Shown: piece after piece, positions 8,736 to 17,901 of the stretch
Layout: every line of letters begins with the position of its first letter
Position numbering within the stretch: the stretch's first letter is position 1
Origin: ZAX-1 sp046533095
Lineage (GTDB): Bacteria; Bacillota; Clostridia; Lachnospirales; Lachnospiraceae
Assembly: GCA_046533095.1 (NCBI GenBank)
Contig: JAJQRA010000035.1
Span: 117,707 to 181,706 of the forward strand
Reading direction: 5' to 3'
Length of the DNA: 64,000 nt
Made by a program: the position numbers and the translations under genes
The notes under the pieces: model-generated
Told to the model about the DNA's origin: nothing
Database searches by the model: none
Seen by the model: only the letters and a program-made list of their open reading frames with translations

Positions 8736-10112
8736 ATGAAAAAAAAAGTGTTATCTTTTGTGGAACAATATCATATGATAGAGCAAAATGACCACATTGT
8801 GGTAGGAGTATCCGGCGGGGCGGACTCGGTGTGCCTGCTATTGCTCTTAGAGCAGCTAAAATCAAATTTTGGCCTAACAATAACAGCTGTCCATGTAGAA
8901 CATGGTATTCGTGGGGAAGAAAGCCTTTCTGATGCCAAATTTGTACAGGAACTTTGTGAAAAATTAGACATTCCTTGTAGGACATATTCCTGTAAAGCAG
9001 AACACTATGCAAAAGAGCAGGGATTGTCGGTAGAAGAGGCGGGCAGAAACTTACGGTATGCTTATTTTGCCCAAACACAGAAAGAGGCAGGGGCAAATAA
9101 AATAGCAGTGGCCCATAATCAAAACGATTGTGCAGAAACGATGCTCTTTCATTTGGCAAGAGGAACCGGGCTTCGGGGATTGTGCGGTATTGCTCCGGTC
9201 CGAGGGAACATTATAAGACCAATACTTTGCCTTATGCGAGAGGAAATTGAGGCTTTTTTAACGAGCCAAGGCCAAGCCTTTTGTACAGACAAGACCAATT
9301 TAGAAACAGACTATACAAGGAATAAAATCCGCCATCAGGTTTTACCCATCTTAGAAACGGTGAATGCCCAAGCAGTCAGCCATATGAACCAGACAGCCCA
9401 GCTTGTAGCAGAAGCATTAAAAATAACTGACCTGTTAGCAGAAGAGGCAAGAAGAAAGCATATAGATGGCTATTTTGTGAAAGAATCGCTAAAAGAAGAA
9501 TATACGACCGTACAGAAAATTGTGCTGTTAAATCTTCTCTCAGAAATAGCGGGAAGTGCAAAAGACCTGGCAAGCCTACATGTACAGTATCTACTCGAAC
9601 TTTTTGATAAAAATGTTGGAAAGCAAATTGATTTGCCTTATAAAATAAAAGCAATACGGACTTATAGCGGAATTTTAGTGCAAAAAGAGGAAGCATCATA
9701 TAAGGCAAAGCGTTGGGAACGATCTTTGCCGATCGATGAAAGTTTTGATTTACCACAATTTGGATATACGATTTCGACAAAATTAATAAAAAAAATCCCT
9801 AAAAATCTAAAAATTGAAAAAAAAGCATATACGAAATGGTTTGATTATGATAAAATAAACGGTAATGTGCAGATTCGTAATAGGCGATCCGGTGATTATC
9901 TGGTAATTGATACCTTAGCAAGGAGACAGAAACTAAAAGATTACCTGATGAATGAAAAAGTTCCAAGGGCTGTGCGGGATGATATTTTATTATTAGCAGA
10001 CGATTCGCATATTATATGGGCAATCGGCTATCGGATCAGTGAAGACTATAAAATTACAGAGCATACGAAATGCATATTGGAGGTACAGGTATGGAGGAAA
10101 AAAACCATATGA
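8736..10112 (+). CDS. tilS: tRNA(Ile)-lysidine synthase TilS
   Basis: 458-residue ATP-dependent enzyme that converts the wobble C34 of tRNA-Ile(CAU) to lysidine, so the tRNA reads AUA. The PP-loop ATP-binding motif SGGADS is at residues 26-31. The N-terminal N-type ATPase domain is followed by the TilS substrate-binding domain and the C-terminal domain (RNRRSGDYLVI, LKDYLMNEKVPRAVRD). The ATG at 8736 has GAGGT upstream; a TTG four codons earlier is possible but less likely. The 3' end overlaps the start of hpt by about 20 bases, indicating coupling. Confidence 0.94.
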   Translation: MKKKVLSFVEQYHMIEQNDHIVVGVSGGADSVCLLLLLEQLKSNFGLTITAVHVEHGIRGEESLSDAKFVQELCEKLDIPCRTYSCKAEHYAKEQGLSVEEAGRNLRYAYFAQTQKEAGANKIAVAHNQNDCAETMLFHLARGTGLRGLCGIAPVRGNIIRPILCLMREEIEAFLTSQGQAFCTDKTNLETDYTRNKIRHQVLPILETVNAQAVSHMNQTAQLVAEALKITDLLAEEARRKHIDGYFVKESLKEEYTTVQKIVLLNLLSEIAGSAKDLASLHVQYLLELFDKNVGKQIDLPYKIKAIRTYSGILVQKEEASYKAKRWERSLPIDESFDLPQFGYTISTKLIKKIPKNLKIEKKAYTKWFDYDKINGNVQIRNRRSGDYLVIDTLARRQKLKDYLMNEKVPRAVRDDILLLADDSHIIWAIGYRISEDYKITEHTKCILEVQVWRKKTI

Positions 10113-10636
10113 GTGAAAAAATTCGTGTAATGTTTACAGAGGACGAAGTTGATCGAAAAATACGGGAATTAGGAGATTTGATCAGCAAAGATTATGCAGG
10201 AAAGGAAGTGCATTTAATCTGTATTTTAAGGGGTGGTGTATTTTTTACTTGTGAACTGGCTAAGCGGATTACGGTACCGGTATCCTTGGATTTTATGTCG
10301 GTGAGCAGTTATGGAGATGATACCAAATCGAGTGGTGTTGTTCGAATTGTCAAGGACTTAGATAATAGTATTGAAGGGAAGCATGTACTGGTTGTAGAAG
10401 ATATTATCGATTCCGGACGCACGTTAGGCTATTTGCTGGAGAATTTAAAATCAAGGAATCCAAAGAGCTTGAAGCTTTGTACGCTTCTTGACAAACCGGA
10501 CAGACGGGTCGTTGAAGTAAATGTGGAGTATATCGGATTTATAATTCCAGATGAGTTTGTTGTTGGATATGGGCTTGACTATGGACAAAAATACAGAAAT
10601 CTACCTTATATCGGAGTGATAGAATTTGACCAATGA
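10091..10636 (+). CDS. hpt: Hypoxanthine phosphoribosyltransferase
   Basis: 181-residue purine-salvage enzyme making IMP or GMP from hypoxanthine/guanine and PRPP. The PRPP-binding motif VLVVEDIIDSGRTL is visible, as are the CILRGGVFF loop and the C-terminal YRNLPYIGV. The ATG at 10091 has GGAGG 7 bases upstream; an alternative ATG at 10109 (MSEKIRVMFTEDEV) also has GGAGGA and matches the usual N-terminus, so the true start is one of these two. The order tilS-hpt-ftsH is conserved across Firmicutes. Confidence 0.94.
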   Translation: MEEKNHMSEKIRVMFTEDEVDRKIRELGDLISKDYAGKEVHLICILRGGVFFTCELAKRITVPVSLDFMSVSSYGDDTKSSGVVRIVKDLDNSIEGKHVLVVEDIIDSGRTLGYLLENLKSRNPKSLKLCTLLDKPDRRVVEVNVEYIGFIIPDEFVVGYGLDYGQKYRNLPYIGVIEFDQ

Positions 10637-10752
10637 CAGCGCATATAACGTTTAGCCGTGGATATGCCATCAATTTTTGTAGGAACAGATGGATGATATA
10701 TCGGCTATTGATAGGGTAGATAGAACGCACTACGAAAAAGGAGGTTTCTGAG

Positions 10753-12588
10753 TTGAATAAACGTTACAAGGCATTTGGATTTTATATTGTATTGGTTGTG
10801 GCTCTAGGATTGCTGTGGATCTATAAAGACAGTGCCAGCAGTTCCACGCAAGGGGCATATACCTATGCCGATTTTGAAAAAGCATTGGATAATCAGGAAA
10901 TAGTATCCGCTGTCATTGCACAAAACAGGATTGCCCCAAGCGGAGAAGTGAATATTTTATTAAAAGATTCAAATGAAAAGACATTATATGTTTCCGATAT
11001 TAATGCGGTACAACTGTTGATGAAAAACTATAATTTTAATAATTTTGTATTGGAAAAGATGCCGGAAGAAAACTGGCTGATTCCATTGCTTCCAATGCTG
11101 CTTATGTTTGCGATTGTATTTATTTTCTATATCATTATGAGCAGCCATAATGCAGGAGGCGGAGCGGGCGCTAAGATGATGAATTTTGGAAAGAGCCGCG
11201 CAAAGATGTCAACGGATGAAAAGCGTAAAGTGAATTTTGTCAATGTGGCAGGGCTTGTGGAAGAAAAAGAGGAGCTAGAAGAAATTGTAGACTTTCTACG
11301 GACGCCACGTAAATATACGAAACTTGGTGCGAGGATTCCAAAAGGGGTATTGTTGGTTGGACCTCCGGGAACAGGTAAAACATTGCTTGCCAAAGCAGTG
11401 GCGGGCGAGGCCGGTGTACCATTCTTTAGTATTTCCGGTTCAGACTTTGTGGAAATGTTTGTAGGTGTAGGTGCATCCCGCGTGCGGGATTTATTTGAGG
11501 AAGCGAAAAAGAACGCACCCTGTATTGTATTTATTGATGAAATTGATGCAGTGGCAAGGCGTAGAGGTACTGGAATGGGCGGTGGCCATGATGAGCGGGA
11601 ACAGACATTGAACCAGCTGCTGGTTGAAATGGACGGATTTGGAATCAATGAAGGCATCATCGTTATGGCGGCTACAAACCGTGTGGATATTTTAGATCCT
11701 GCCATCCTGCGTCCGGGACGTTTTGACCGGAAAGTCTATGTAGGCCGGCCGGATGTAGGTGGCAGAGAGGCAATCCTAAAAGTACATGCAAAGAATAAAC
11801 CTCTTGGGGAAGATGTTGACTTAAAGCAGATTGCCCAGACGACTGCTGGATTTACCGGTGCAGATTTGGAAAACCTGCTGAATGAAGCAGCAATCTATGC
11901 CGCACGGGAGGAGCGTGTTTATCTGCTCCAAGAAGATATCCGAAAATCTTTTGTGAAAGTGGGCATTGGCACGGAGAAAAAGAGCCATATCATTTCAGAG
12001 AAAGAAAAGAAAATTACAGCATACCATGAGGCGGGCCATGCAATCCTGTTTCACCTGTTGCCCGATGTAGGTCCAGTTTATTCCATTTCCATTATTCCGA
12101 CAGGTGTTGGTGCAGCAGGCTATACCATGCCATTGCCGGAAAAAGACGAAATGTTTCATACAAAGGGCAGAATGCTGCAGGAGATTATTGTAGGCTTGGG
12201 CGGACGTGTTGCAGAAGAGATCATATTTGATGATATTACGACCGGTGCATCTACAGACATCAAACAGTCTACCGGAATAGCAAAGGCAATGGTGATAAAA
12301 TATGGTATGTCGGAGCATATAGGCTTGATTAACTATGACAGCGATGATGAAGAAGTATTTATCGGCAGGGATTTGGCACATGCAAAAGCGTATGGTGAAA
12401 CCATGGCAAGTACGATAGACAAAGAAATAAAACGTATTATTGACGAGTGCTATGAAAAGGCAAAAAACATCCTGCATGAGAACGAAGTCATTTTACACAG
12501 TTGCGCAAAGCTTTTGCTTGAAAAAGAGAAGATTGGGCGAGAAGAGTTTGAGAAGCTGTTTGAAGGGAAAATTGTACAAAATGTATAA
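10753..12588 (+). CDS. ftsH: ATP-dependent zinc metalloprotease FtsH
   Basis: 611-residue membrane AAA+ protease that degrades misfolded and regulatory membrane and cytosolic proteins. It begins with TTG after AAAGGAGG. Two membrane segments (about residues 7-24 and 109-129) flank the small extracytoplasmic domain. Walker A GPPGTGKT is at 203-210, Walker B is CIVFIDEID, the second region of homology holds RPGRFDR, and the zinc site HEAGH is at 425-429. The length is normal. It ends the hpt-ftsH unit; a strong terminator lies 170 bp downstream. Confidence 0.97.
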   Translation: MNKRYKAFGFYIVLVVALGLLWIYKDSASSSTQGAYTYADFEKALDNQEIVSAVIAQNRIAPSGEVNILLKDSNEKTLYVSDINAVQLLMKNYNFNNFVLEKMPEENWLIPLLPMLLMFAIVFIFYIIMSSHNAGGGAGAKMMNFGKSRAKMSTDEKRKVNFVNVAGLVEEKEELEEIVDFLRTPRKYTKLGARIPKGVLLVGPPGTGKTLLAKAVAGEAGVPFFSISGSDFVEMFVGVGASRVRDLFEEAKKNAPCIVFIDEIDAVARRRGTGMGGGHDEREQTLNQLLVEMDGFGINEGIIVMAATNRVDILDPAILRPGRFDRKVYVGRPDVGGREAILKVHAKNKPLGEDVDLKQIAQTTAGFTGADLENLLNEAAIYAAREERVYLLQEDIRKSFVKVGIGTEKKSHIISEKEKKITAYHEAGHAILFHLLPDVGPVYSISIIPTGVGAAGYTMPLPEKDEMFHTKGRMLQEIIVGLGGRVAEEIIFDDITTGASTDIKQSTGIAKAMVIKYGMSEHIGLINYDSDDEEVFIGRDLAHAKAYGETMASTIDKEIKRIIDECYEKAKNILHENEVILHSCAKLLLEKEKIGREEFEKLFEGKIVQNV

Positions 12589-12725
12589 GTGGAAATGGAC
12601 GAATGTCAAAAGAAAAAAGTGAAAATAAACAAAAAAAGAGGATAAATTTTGTGAAGTTTGTGCACACTTATTTGCCATTGGGTGCTATAATAAGTATTGT
12701 AAATCCCCCCCAATACATTATATAA

Positions 12726-12750
12726 TTTTTACTATACCCCATAGTAAAAA
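12726..12750 (+). other. AT-rich 10-bp hairpin upstream of the ftsH terminator
   Basis: tttttactat pairs perfectly with atagtaaaaa around an ACCCC loop. It could be a weak terminator for the opposite strand or an mRNA-stabilising stem. Confidence 0.5.
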
Positions 12751-12761
12751 TACCTTCCCCC

Positions 12762-12796
12762 AAAAAAGGCAGCAGATCGAAAGGCTGCCTTTTTTA
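12762..12796 (+). terminator. Rho-independent terminator after ftsH
   Basis: AAAAAAGGCAGC pairs with GCTGCCTTTTTT (12-bp perfect stem, 10-base loop) and runs into a T-tract. Because of the A-tract on the other side it could act in both directions. Confidence 0.9.
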
Positions 12797-12884
12797 TCTC
12801 ATTTTATTAGGAGCGTATGCCTACAAGATGATGTGTGGGGAGGAATAAAAAAATTGTTGTAAAGATATTGGAAAGGTGAACGAA

Positions 12885-14981
12885 ATGAGCTATTCTTCAA
12901 TAGATGAATTGAATCAAGTCCAGCAATATATGATGCAGATGCGCCCGCTTTTGAATAAAGCAGCACTTTTTAGTGACGGGACAAAGGATTTTAGACAGCC
13001 GGCAGAGCCGAATGCGAATGACGACGTAACGATCCGTTTCCGGACAAGGAAAGATAACGTTGATATTGTCTGGCTATGCCATGCGGAGAGCAAAATTCCC
13101 ATGAATAAGAGTGAAACGATAGAAAAATTTGATTATTATAGTACAGTTATTAAGCTTAAGGAAGCACCTTATTACTACTATTTTGAGCTTGAAACGGGGA
13201 ATCTACATTGCTTTTATGATAGGGTGGGTCCTTCGAAATCGTTGAGGAAACAGTATCAATTCTGTATCATACCTGGATTTTCTACTCCGGACTGGGCAAA
13301 AGGTGCAGTCATGTATCAGATTTTTGTGGATCGTTTTTTTAATGCAGATTCGACCAATGATGTAAAATCAAATGAGTATTTTTATATAAAAACCTATGGT
13401 ACACAAGTGGATAAATGGAAAAAAGTCCCGGCACATTTTGGGGTTGGAGAATTTTATGGTGGGGATCTGCTCGGAGTAATCCAAAAGCTGGATTATTTGC
13501 AGGATTTAGGCATTGACGTTATTTATTTTAACCCATTGTTCGTATCTCCGTCTAATCACAAATATGACATACAAGACTATGATTATATCGATCCCCATTA
13601 TGGCGTTATCCTAGATGATGGTGGCGATGTGTTGCCGGATGGAGTATCTGATAATAAAAGGGCGACGAAATATATCACGCGTGTGACAGGAAAGAGGAAT
13701 CTAGAAGCGAGCAATAAGATGTTTGCTTTTTTGGTAGACGAGGCGCATAGGCGTGGGATAAAGATCATTTTAGATGGCGTATTTAACCATTGTGGCTCTT
13801 TTAACAAATGGATTGACAGGGAACAAATCTATGATGGACAAGAGGGATATGAAAAAGGTGCGTACCTTTCACAAGATAGCCCTTACCGCAAATTTTTTAA
13901 ATTCAATGATGAAAAAGGTTGGCCAAACAACGCTTCCTATGATGGTTGGTGGGGACATGATACACTTCCCAAATTAAATTATGAAGGTTCAAAAGAGCTA
14001 TACGACTACATCATAGAAATTGGGAAGAAATGGGTTTCACCTCCCTACAATGCAGATGGGTGGCGGCTTGACGTGGCGGCGGATCTTGGGCATAGCAAGG
14101 AATTCAATCATCAGTTTTGGCGGGATTTTCGGACTGCTGTAAAGCAGGCAAACCCCCAAGCACTTATTTTGGCAGAGCATTATGGAGACCCAAAGGAATG
14201 GCTGCAAGGGGATCAATGGGACACCGTCATGAACTATGATGCGTTCATGGAGCCGCTTACTTGGTTTTTGACGGGAATGGAAAAGCACAGCGATGAGTTT
14301 AGGTGGGATACGGTTGGAAATTTGAGTAATTTTGAGGGAGCGATGAGCCATTTTATGCATTGCCTTTTAACCCCATCTATGTATTGTTCTATGAATGAAC
14401 TGTCAAACCATGACCATTCTCGTTTTCTGACAAGAACGAACCGTAAGGTAGGAAGAGTAGATAGGCTTGGCAGTGCCGCAGCGGCAGAAGGTGTCAATAA
14501 GGGTATTTTTAAAGAGGCAGTTGTTGTGCAGATGACGTGGCCGGGTGCACCTACCATCTATTATGGCGATGAAGCTGGACTTTGCGGATTTACAGATCCT
14601 GATAACAGACGGACGTATCCTTGGGGAAGAGAAGATAAGGAGTTGCTTTCTTTCCATAAGGAAATAATTCGGATTCATAAAGAAAACGAGGCGTTGCGTA
14701 TCGGATCTGTCAAGTTCTTAAATGGTCAAAATAATTTACTTGGGTATGGAAGATTTACGAAGGAACAGCAGATTGTTATTCTGGTAAACAATGATTCGAT
14801 TCCAAGAAAGATTCTTCTGGAAGTATGGGCGATAGGGTTGCCTTATGAGTGCACACTGCTACAGCTGATATCTACGACAAGGGAAGGGCATTCGATGGAA
14901 CCTGTCAAGTATCAGGTTTTAGGTGGAGTGCTTGATATTACATTGCCGGAATACGCATCGATCATATTGAAGGGGATTTAG
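12885..14981 (+). CDS. Cytoplasmic GH13 maltodextrin hydrolase (neopullulanase/cyclomaltodextrinase type)
   Basis: 698-residue alpha-amylase superfamily enzyme. It has no signal peptide, so it probably acts on imported maltodextrins inside the cell. An N-terminal CBM34-like beta domain of about 130 residues precedes the TIM barrel. All four GH13 regions are visible: DGVFNHCG, GWRLDVAAD (nucleophile Asp), ILAEHYGD (acid/base Glu) and LSNHDHSRF (transition-state Asp). A C-terminal beta domain ends the protein. The ATG at 12885 has GGAAAGG eight bases upstream; a GTG three codons earlier overlaps that site. It is a single-gene unit between two terminators. The exact GH13 subfamily and substrate are inferred. 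Confidence 0.88.
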   Translation: MSYSSIDELNQVQQYMMQMRPLLNKAALFSDGTKDFRQPAEPNANDDVTIRFRTRKDNVDIVWLCHAESKIPMNKSETIEKFDYYSTVIKLKEAPYYYYFELETGNLHCFYDRVGPSKSLRKQYQFCIIPGFSTPDWAKGAVMYQIFVDRFFNADSTNDVKSNEYFYIKTYGTQVDKWKKVPAHFGVGEFYGGDLLGVIQKLDYLQDLGIDVIYFNPLFVSPSNHKYDIQDYDYIDPHYGVILDDGGDVLPDGVSDNKRATKYITRVTGKRNLEASNKMFAFLVDEAHRRGIKIILDGVFNHCGSFNKWIDREQIYDGQEGYEKGAYLSQDSPYRKFFKFNDEKGWPNNASYDGWWGHDTLPKLNYEGSKELYDYIIEIGKKWVSPPYNADGWRLDVAADLGHSKEFNHQFWRDFRTAVKQANPQALILAEHYGDPKEWLQGDQWDTVMNYDAFMEPLTWFLTGMEKHSDEFRWDTVGNLSNFEGAMSHFMHCLLTPSMYCSMNELSNHDHSRFLTRTNRKVGRVDRLGSAAAAEGVNKGIFKEAVVVQMTWPGAPTIYYGDEAGLCGFTDPDNRRTYPWGREDKELLSFHKEIIRIHKENEALRIGSVKFLNGQNNLLGYGRFTKEQQIVILVNNDSIPRKILLEVWAIGLPYECTLLQLISTTREGHSMEPVKYQVLGGVLDITLPEYASIILKGI

Positions 14982-15031
14982 GTAGAAAAAGTAGAAAATA
15001 CATGATGTATTCGTGATAAGCTTAACGAAAT

Positions 15032-15072
15032 GGTCGCAAATTCGCTCTTTGATGCGGATCTGCGACCTTCTT
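15032..15072 (+). terminator. Rho-independent terminator after the GH13 gene
   Basis: GGTCGCAAATTCGC (15032-15045) pairs with GCGGATCTGCGACC (15054-15067) with one mismatch and one wobble, followed by TTCTTTATT. Confidence 0.75.
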
Positions 15073-15125
15073 TATTAGATAGGAAAGTACGTCTCATAAG
15101 ATAGCCATCTGGTGGATGTGCTCTC

Positions 15126-15229
15126 GCACAAATGGAACGATGGCATTTGTGATCAATACATTCGACCGACCAGTTCAACGAGGGCGGTACAAACGCACAA
15201 ATAGAACTATGGCATATTGTGATCAATAC
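15126..15229. repeat. 34/35-bp direct repeat at the 3' end of the sigma-54 activator gene
   Basis: Positions 15126-15159 and 15195-15229 share gcacaaat.gaac.atggca and ttgtgatcaatac. The second copy runs over the last codons and stop of the activator gene (reverse strand); the first lies just downstream of it. This looks like a partial duplication of the gene's tail. Confidence 0.65.
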
Positions 15230-16601
15230 CATATTTTTTCAGTTTGACATAAAGCTGGCTTCGGCTGATGTTAAGGGCATATGCAGCCTTGGTCTTGTTG
15301 CCGTCTGCAGCGACAAGAGCGGATTTTATCAACTCCCTTTCAATGATATTCCTTTCCTTAAAGAGGCCGCTTGCCATGTTATTATTGCTGTGGGCGATCT
15401 GATCGTCGTGCATTTCTTCAAGGAAGAAGGCAAACTGTTCATAGCCCAGCTCTCCGGTGGGTGATGAGATACTGGCACGCTCAATCACATGCTCAAGCTG
15501 CCTTATATTCCCCGGCCACGAATAATGCTGAAAACTGTTGATTACTTGATCGCTTATGCCTGTGATACGAAAGCCATAGCTTAGATTGAATTCCTCAATG
15601 AAATGATTGCATAGAAGTGGTACATCTTCGATGCGGTCGCGCAGTGGTGGCACAGGCAACTCGATCGTGCTGATCCTGTAATAGAGATCCTTGCGAAACG
15701 TTCCGGCTTTAATCATATTCGAAAGATTGCTGTTCGTATTACATATCACGCGTACGTTGACCTTAATAGGAGCAAGCCCGCCAACACGCTCAAATTCCTT
15801 GTGCTGCAGTACACGAAGCAATTTTGCCTGGAGTGGCAATGGAAGATCGCCTATCTCATCAAGTAAGATGGTACCATTGTTCGCTATTTCGAACTTCCCT
15901 GGTTTCCCATCCTTAGAAGCGCCCGAGAATGCTCCTTGTGTATAGCCGAAAAGTTCGGATTCCATGAGGTCATGCGGTATCGATGCGCAGTTTATCTTGA
16001 CATAATTTTCATCCTTTCTGTTGCTTAAGGCACAAAGTGCATCTGAGATAACTTCTTTTCCCGTTCCGGTCTCGCCTGTCAAAAGGACGGTAATGTCTGT
16101 AGATGCAACATTTTCAATGATGGTTTTTAGTTTTATTATGGAAAGAGACGAGCCGATCACCGCATCTAAAGGATAGTTTTTCCCACGAATAGCCGCTAGC
16201 TGTAGCTTGTATCTGCTGTTTTCCTCGTACAGCTTATTCCGTTCTTTTATAAGACTGTCTATCGTAGAAAGATCTTCGAATAAGGAGAATGACATCGCTC
16301 CTATGATCTTGTGGTTATCATCATAGATAGGGGATCTATTGATGATGATAGGCTCTCCGTTCGGCATAAAAAAGATTTTTCTATAATCGTATCTGCCGGT
16401 TTTTACAATATCAGGGAGTTCTGAATTCGGGATGAACTCACGTACGGGTCGACCTATCGCCACTTTCGGATCAACGCCACAGATAATGGCGTATTGCGAC
16501 GAAATGTAACGGCAGAGCGATTTTTCATCAATCACGACGGCAAGGTTAAATGACTTTACCACAAGGCTGAGCAAATCTTTTTCGTAGAGCAAATCTTCCA
16601 T
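15207..16601 (-). CDS. Sigma-54-dependent transcriptional activator (PAS-AAA+-Fis HTH)
   Basis: 464-residue enhancer-binding protein. Residues 1-110 form a PAS sensor domain. The AAA+ domain has Walker A GETGTGKE at 176-183, the sigma-54 contact loop GAFSGA at 223-228 (Ser in place of the usual Thr of GAFTGA), Walker B TILLDEIGD at 244-252 and WPGNIRQLE at 362-370. The Fis-type helix-turn-helix is at about 433-456 (GNKTKAAYALNISRSQLYVKLK). AAAGGAGG precedes the ATG. It is divergent from an operon with a -24/-12 promoter and two matching inverted repeats, so it is almost certainly that operon's activator; an intracellular small-molecule signal read by the PAS domain is inferred. Confidence 0.94.
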   Translation of the reverse strand: MEDLLYEKDLLSLVVKSFNLAVVIDEKSLCRYISSQYAIICGVDPKVAIGRPVREFIPNSELPDIVKTGRYDYRKIFFMPNGEPIIINRSPIYDDNHKIIGAMSFSLFEDLSTIDSLIKERNKLYEENSRYKLQLAAIRGKNYPLDAVIGSSLSIIKLKTIIENVASTDITVLLTGETGTGKEVISDALCALSNRKDENYVKINCASIPHDLMESELFGYTQGAFSGASKDGKPGKFEIANNGTILLDEIGDLPLPLQAKLLRVLQHKEFERVGGLAPIKVNVRVICNTNSNLSNMIKAGTFRKDLYYRISTIELPVPPLRDRIEDVPLLCNHFIEEFNLSYGFRITGISDQVINSFQHYSWPGNIRQLEHVIERASISSPTGELGYEQFAFFLEEMHDDQIAHSNNNMASGLFKERNIIERELIKSALVAADGNKTKAAYALNISRSQLYVKLKKYGIDHNMP

Positions 16602-16753
16602 GATAGGACCTCCTTTCTTAGTCCAAAATATGACATTTCGATTTCATTGGCCATTTCCGATATCTGAAGTATACAATCTTTATTCGTCAAATGCAAGATT
16701 TTTCGGCAATTTATTTAACATAATCTGACTTTGCTATAAATTTCCAGCAATTT

Positions 16754-16800
16754 GTCTTAAAATAAAGACTGTCTTGTTCTTAGTGTCTCGTTTTAAAGAC
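16754..16800 (+). promoter_or_regulatory. Paired upstream activator sites for the sigma-54 activator
   Basis: Two 16-bp inverted repeats of the form GTCT-N8-AGAC lie at 16754-16769 and 16785-16800, 31 bp (three helical turns) apart. Both contain AAAGAC at the right arm. They sit about 55-100 bp upstream of the -24 element, the usual distance for enhancer sites. Confidence 0.7.
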
Positions 16801-16854
16801 ATATCAAGTATAGGAAATGAGCAATGATAGGCACTTGTATGCTAGCAGAATAGT

Positions 16855-16870
16855 TGGCACAAATCTTGCT
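16855..16870 (+). promoter_or_regulatory. Sigma-54 (-24/-12) promoter of the lactonase-HMGR-BKACE operon
   Basis: TGGCAC (16855-16860), five bases, then TTGCT (16866-16870) matches the sigma-54 consensus TGGCAC-N5-TTGCW exactly. It lies 77 bases before the first gene's start and next to a divergent sigma-54 activator. Confidence 0.9.
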
Positions 16871-16947
16871 ATAATATTAGGATGAGACAGTTAAAAATGC
16901 AGCGATTATAGCTGCCACCAATTCATAAGTAGATGGAGGTAAAGACA

Positions 16948-17769
16948 ATGAAGTATTGGAAAATCACAGCTTTGTATTATGGGCAACTTACTCTTTCAAG
17001 GGCAGCGTTTTCGGGTGCGGTTCAGCCGGAACTGGTAACAGATTATCCGTTTACTGGATTCCTGCTCCGAAACGGCAGCGAAAATGTTCTTGTCGATACG
17101 GGCATGAGAGAGAGCTATTATGAGAAGATGGCGATTGGCGATGTAAATCCGATCGGAAGTACAAAGATCCTTTTAGATGCACTTGCAGGTGAAGGCCTCA
17201 AACCCGAAGACATAGATACGGTCATCTATACGCACCTTCACTATGACCACTGCGGAAACATTGATCTCTTCCTAGACAAGCCCACATATGTGCAAAAGAA
17301 GGAGCACAACAATATGCTCAATCCCTATGCTTTTCAAGAGGCACGCATGGACTACTTCCCGGATACGCCGGACATGCTTGCTAAAGTGAAAAACCTCATC
17401 CTTGTTGATGGTGATATTAAGTTGGCAAATGGCCTTGAGCTCTACCTTACACCTGGACATTCCCAAGGTTGCCAGTCTATCGTTGTTCCAACGGAAAAGG
17501 GCCGCTATGTACTTACGGGCGATAATCCTTCTGCGAAATATTGCCTTTTCCCGGAGCTTGATAAGATGACACTTATGAATGGCGATGTAGTGGAACTGAC
17601 CCCGATTACCGATGGATCGCTTAAATTCCTCGAAGGAGTTTTTGTACCGGATCAGTTCTCCTCCTATGATTCGCATTTCAAACAGCTTGCACTTGCTGAG
17701 AAGCCGGAGCCAGAGTATTTTGTCTGTTCACATGAGCCGGAAAATATCTATCGTAAACATTTTGGTTAA
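16948..17769 (+). CDS. Metallo-beta-lactamase-fold hydrolase, N-acyl homoserine lactonase-like
   Basis: 273-residue soluble protein, first gene of the sigma-54 operon. The dinuclear metal site is complete: HLHYDH at 96-101, His171 in TPGHSQG, Asp192 in TGDN and His262 in CSHE. This is the AiiA-like lactonase arrangement, so ring opening of a lactone is the likely reaction. Nothing in the locus suggests quorum signalling; with an HMG-CoA reductase homologue in the same operon, a small hydroxy-acid lactone is a reasonable substrate guess. The ATG at 16948 is preceded by GGAGG; the ATG at 16933 overlaps that site and is rejected. Confidence 0.85.
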   Translation: MKYWKITALYYGQLTLSRAAFSGAVQPELVTDYPFTGFLLRNGSENVLVDTGMRESYYEKMAIGDVNPIGSTKILLDALAGEGLKPEDIDTVIYTHLHYDHCGNIDLFLDKPTYVQKKEHNNMLNPYAFQEARMDYFPDTPDMLAKVKNLILVDGDIKLANGLELYLTPGHSQGCQSIVVPTEKGRYVLTGDNPSAKYCLFPELDKMTLMNGDVVELTPITDGSLKFLEGVFVPDQFSSYDSHFKQLALAEKPEPEYFVCSHEPENIYRKHFG

Positions 17770-17901
17770 GGCATCTTTTTTATAAATATACTAGATATGG
17801 AAATTATAAGAACATAATTTCTATATCTATCGTAAACATTTTGGTTAAGGCATCTTTTTTATGAATATACTAGATATGGAAATTATAAGAACATAATTTC
17901 C
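17744..17901 (+). repeat. 79-bp tandem duplication covering the lactonase 3' end
   Basis: Copies 17744-17822 and 17823-17901 differ at about two positions. The first contains the last codons and stop of the lactonase gene, so the second carries a non-coding copy of the gene's tail. Confidence 0.9.

Noticed and set aside
12658..12691. Promoter downstream of ftsH (TATAAT at 12686)
   Set aside because: Good -10 but no -35 at acceptable spacing.
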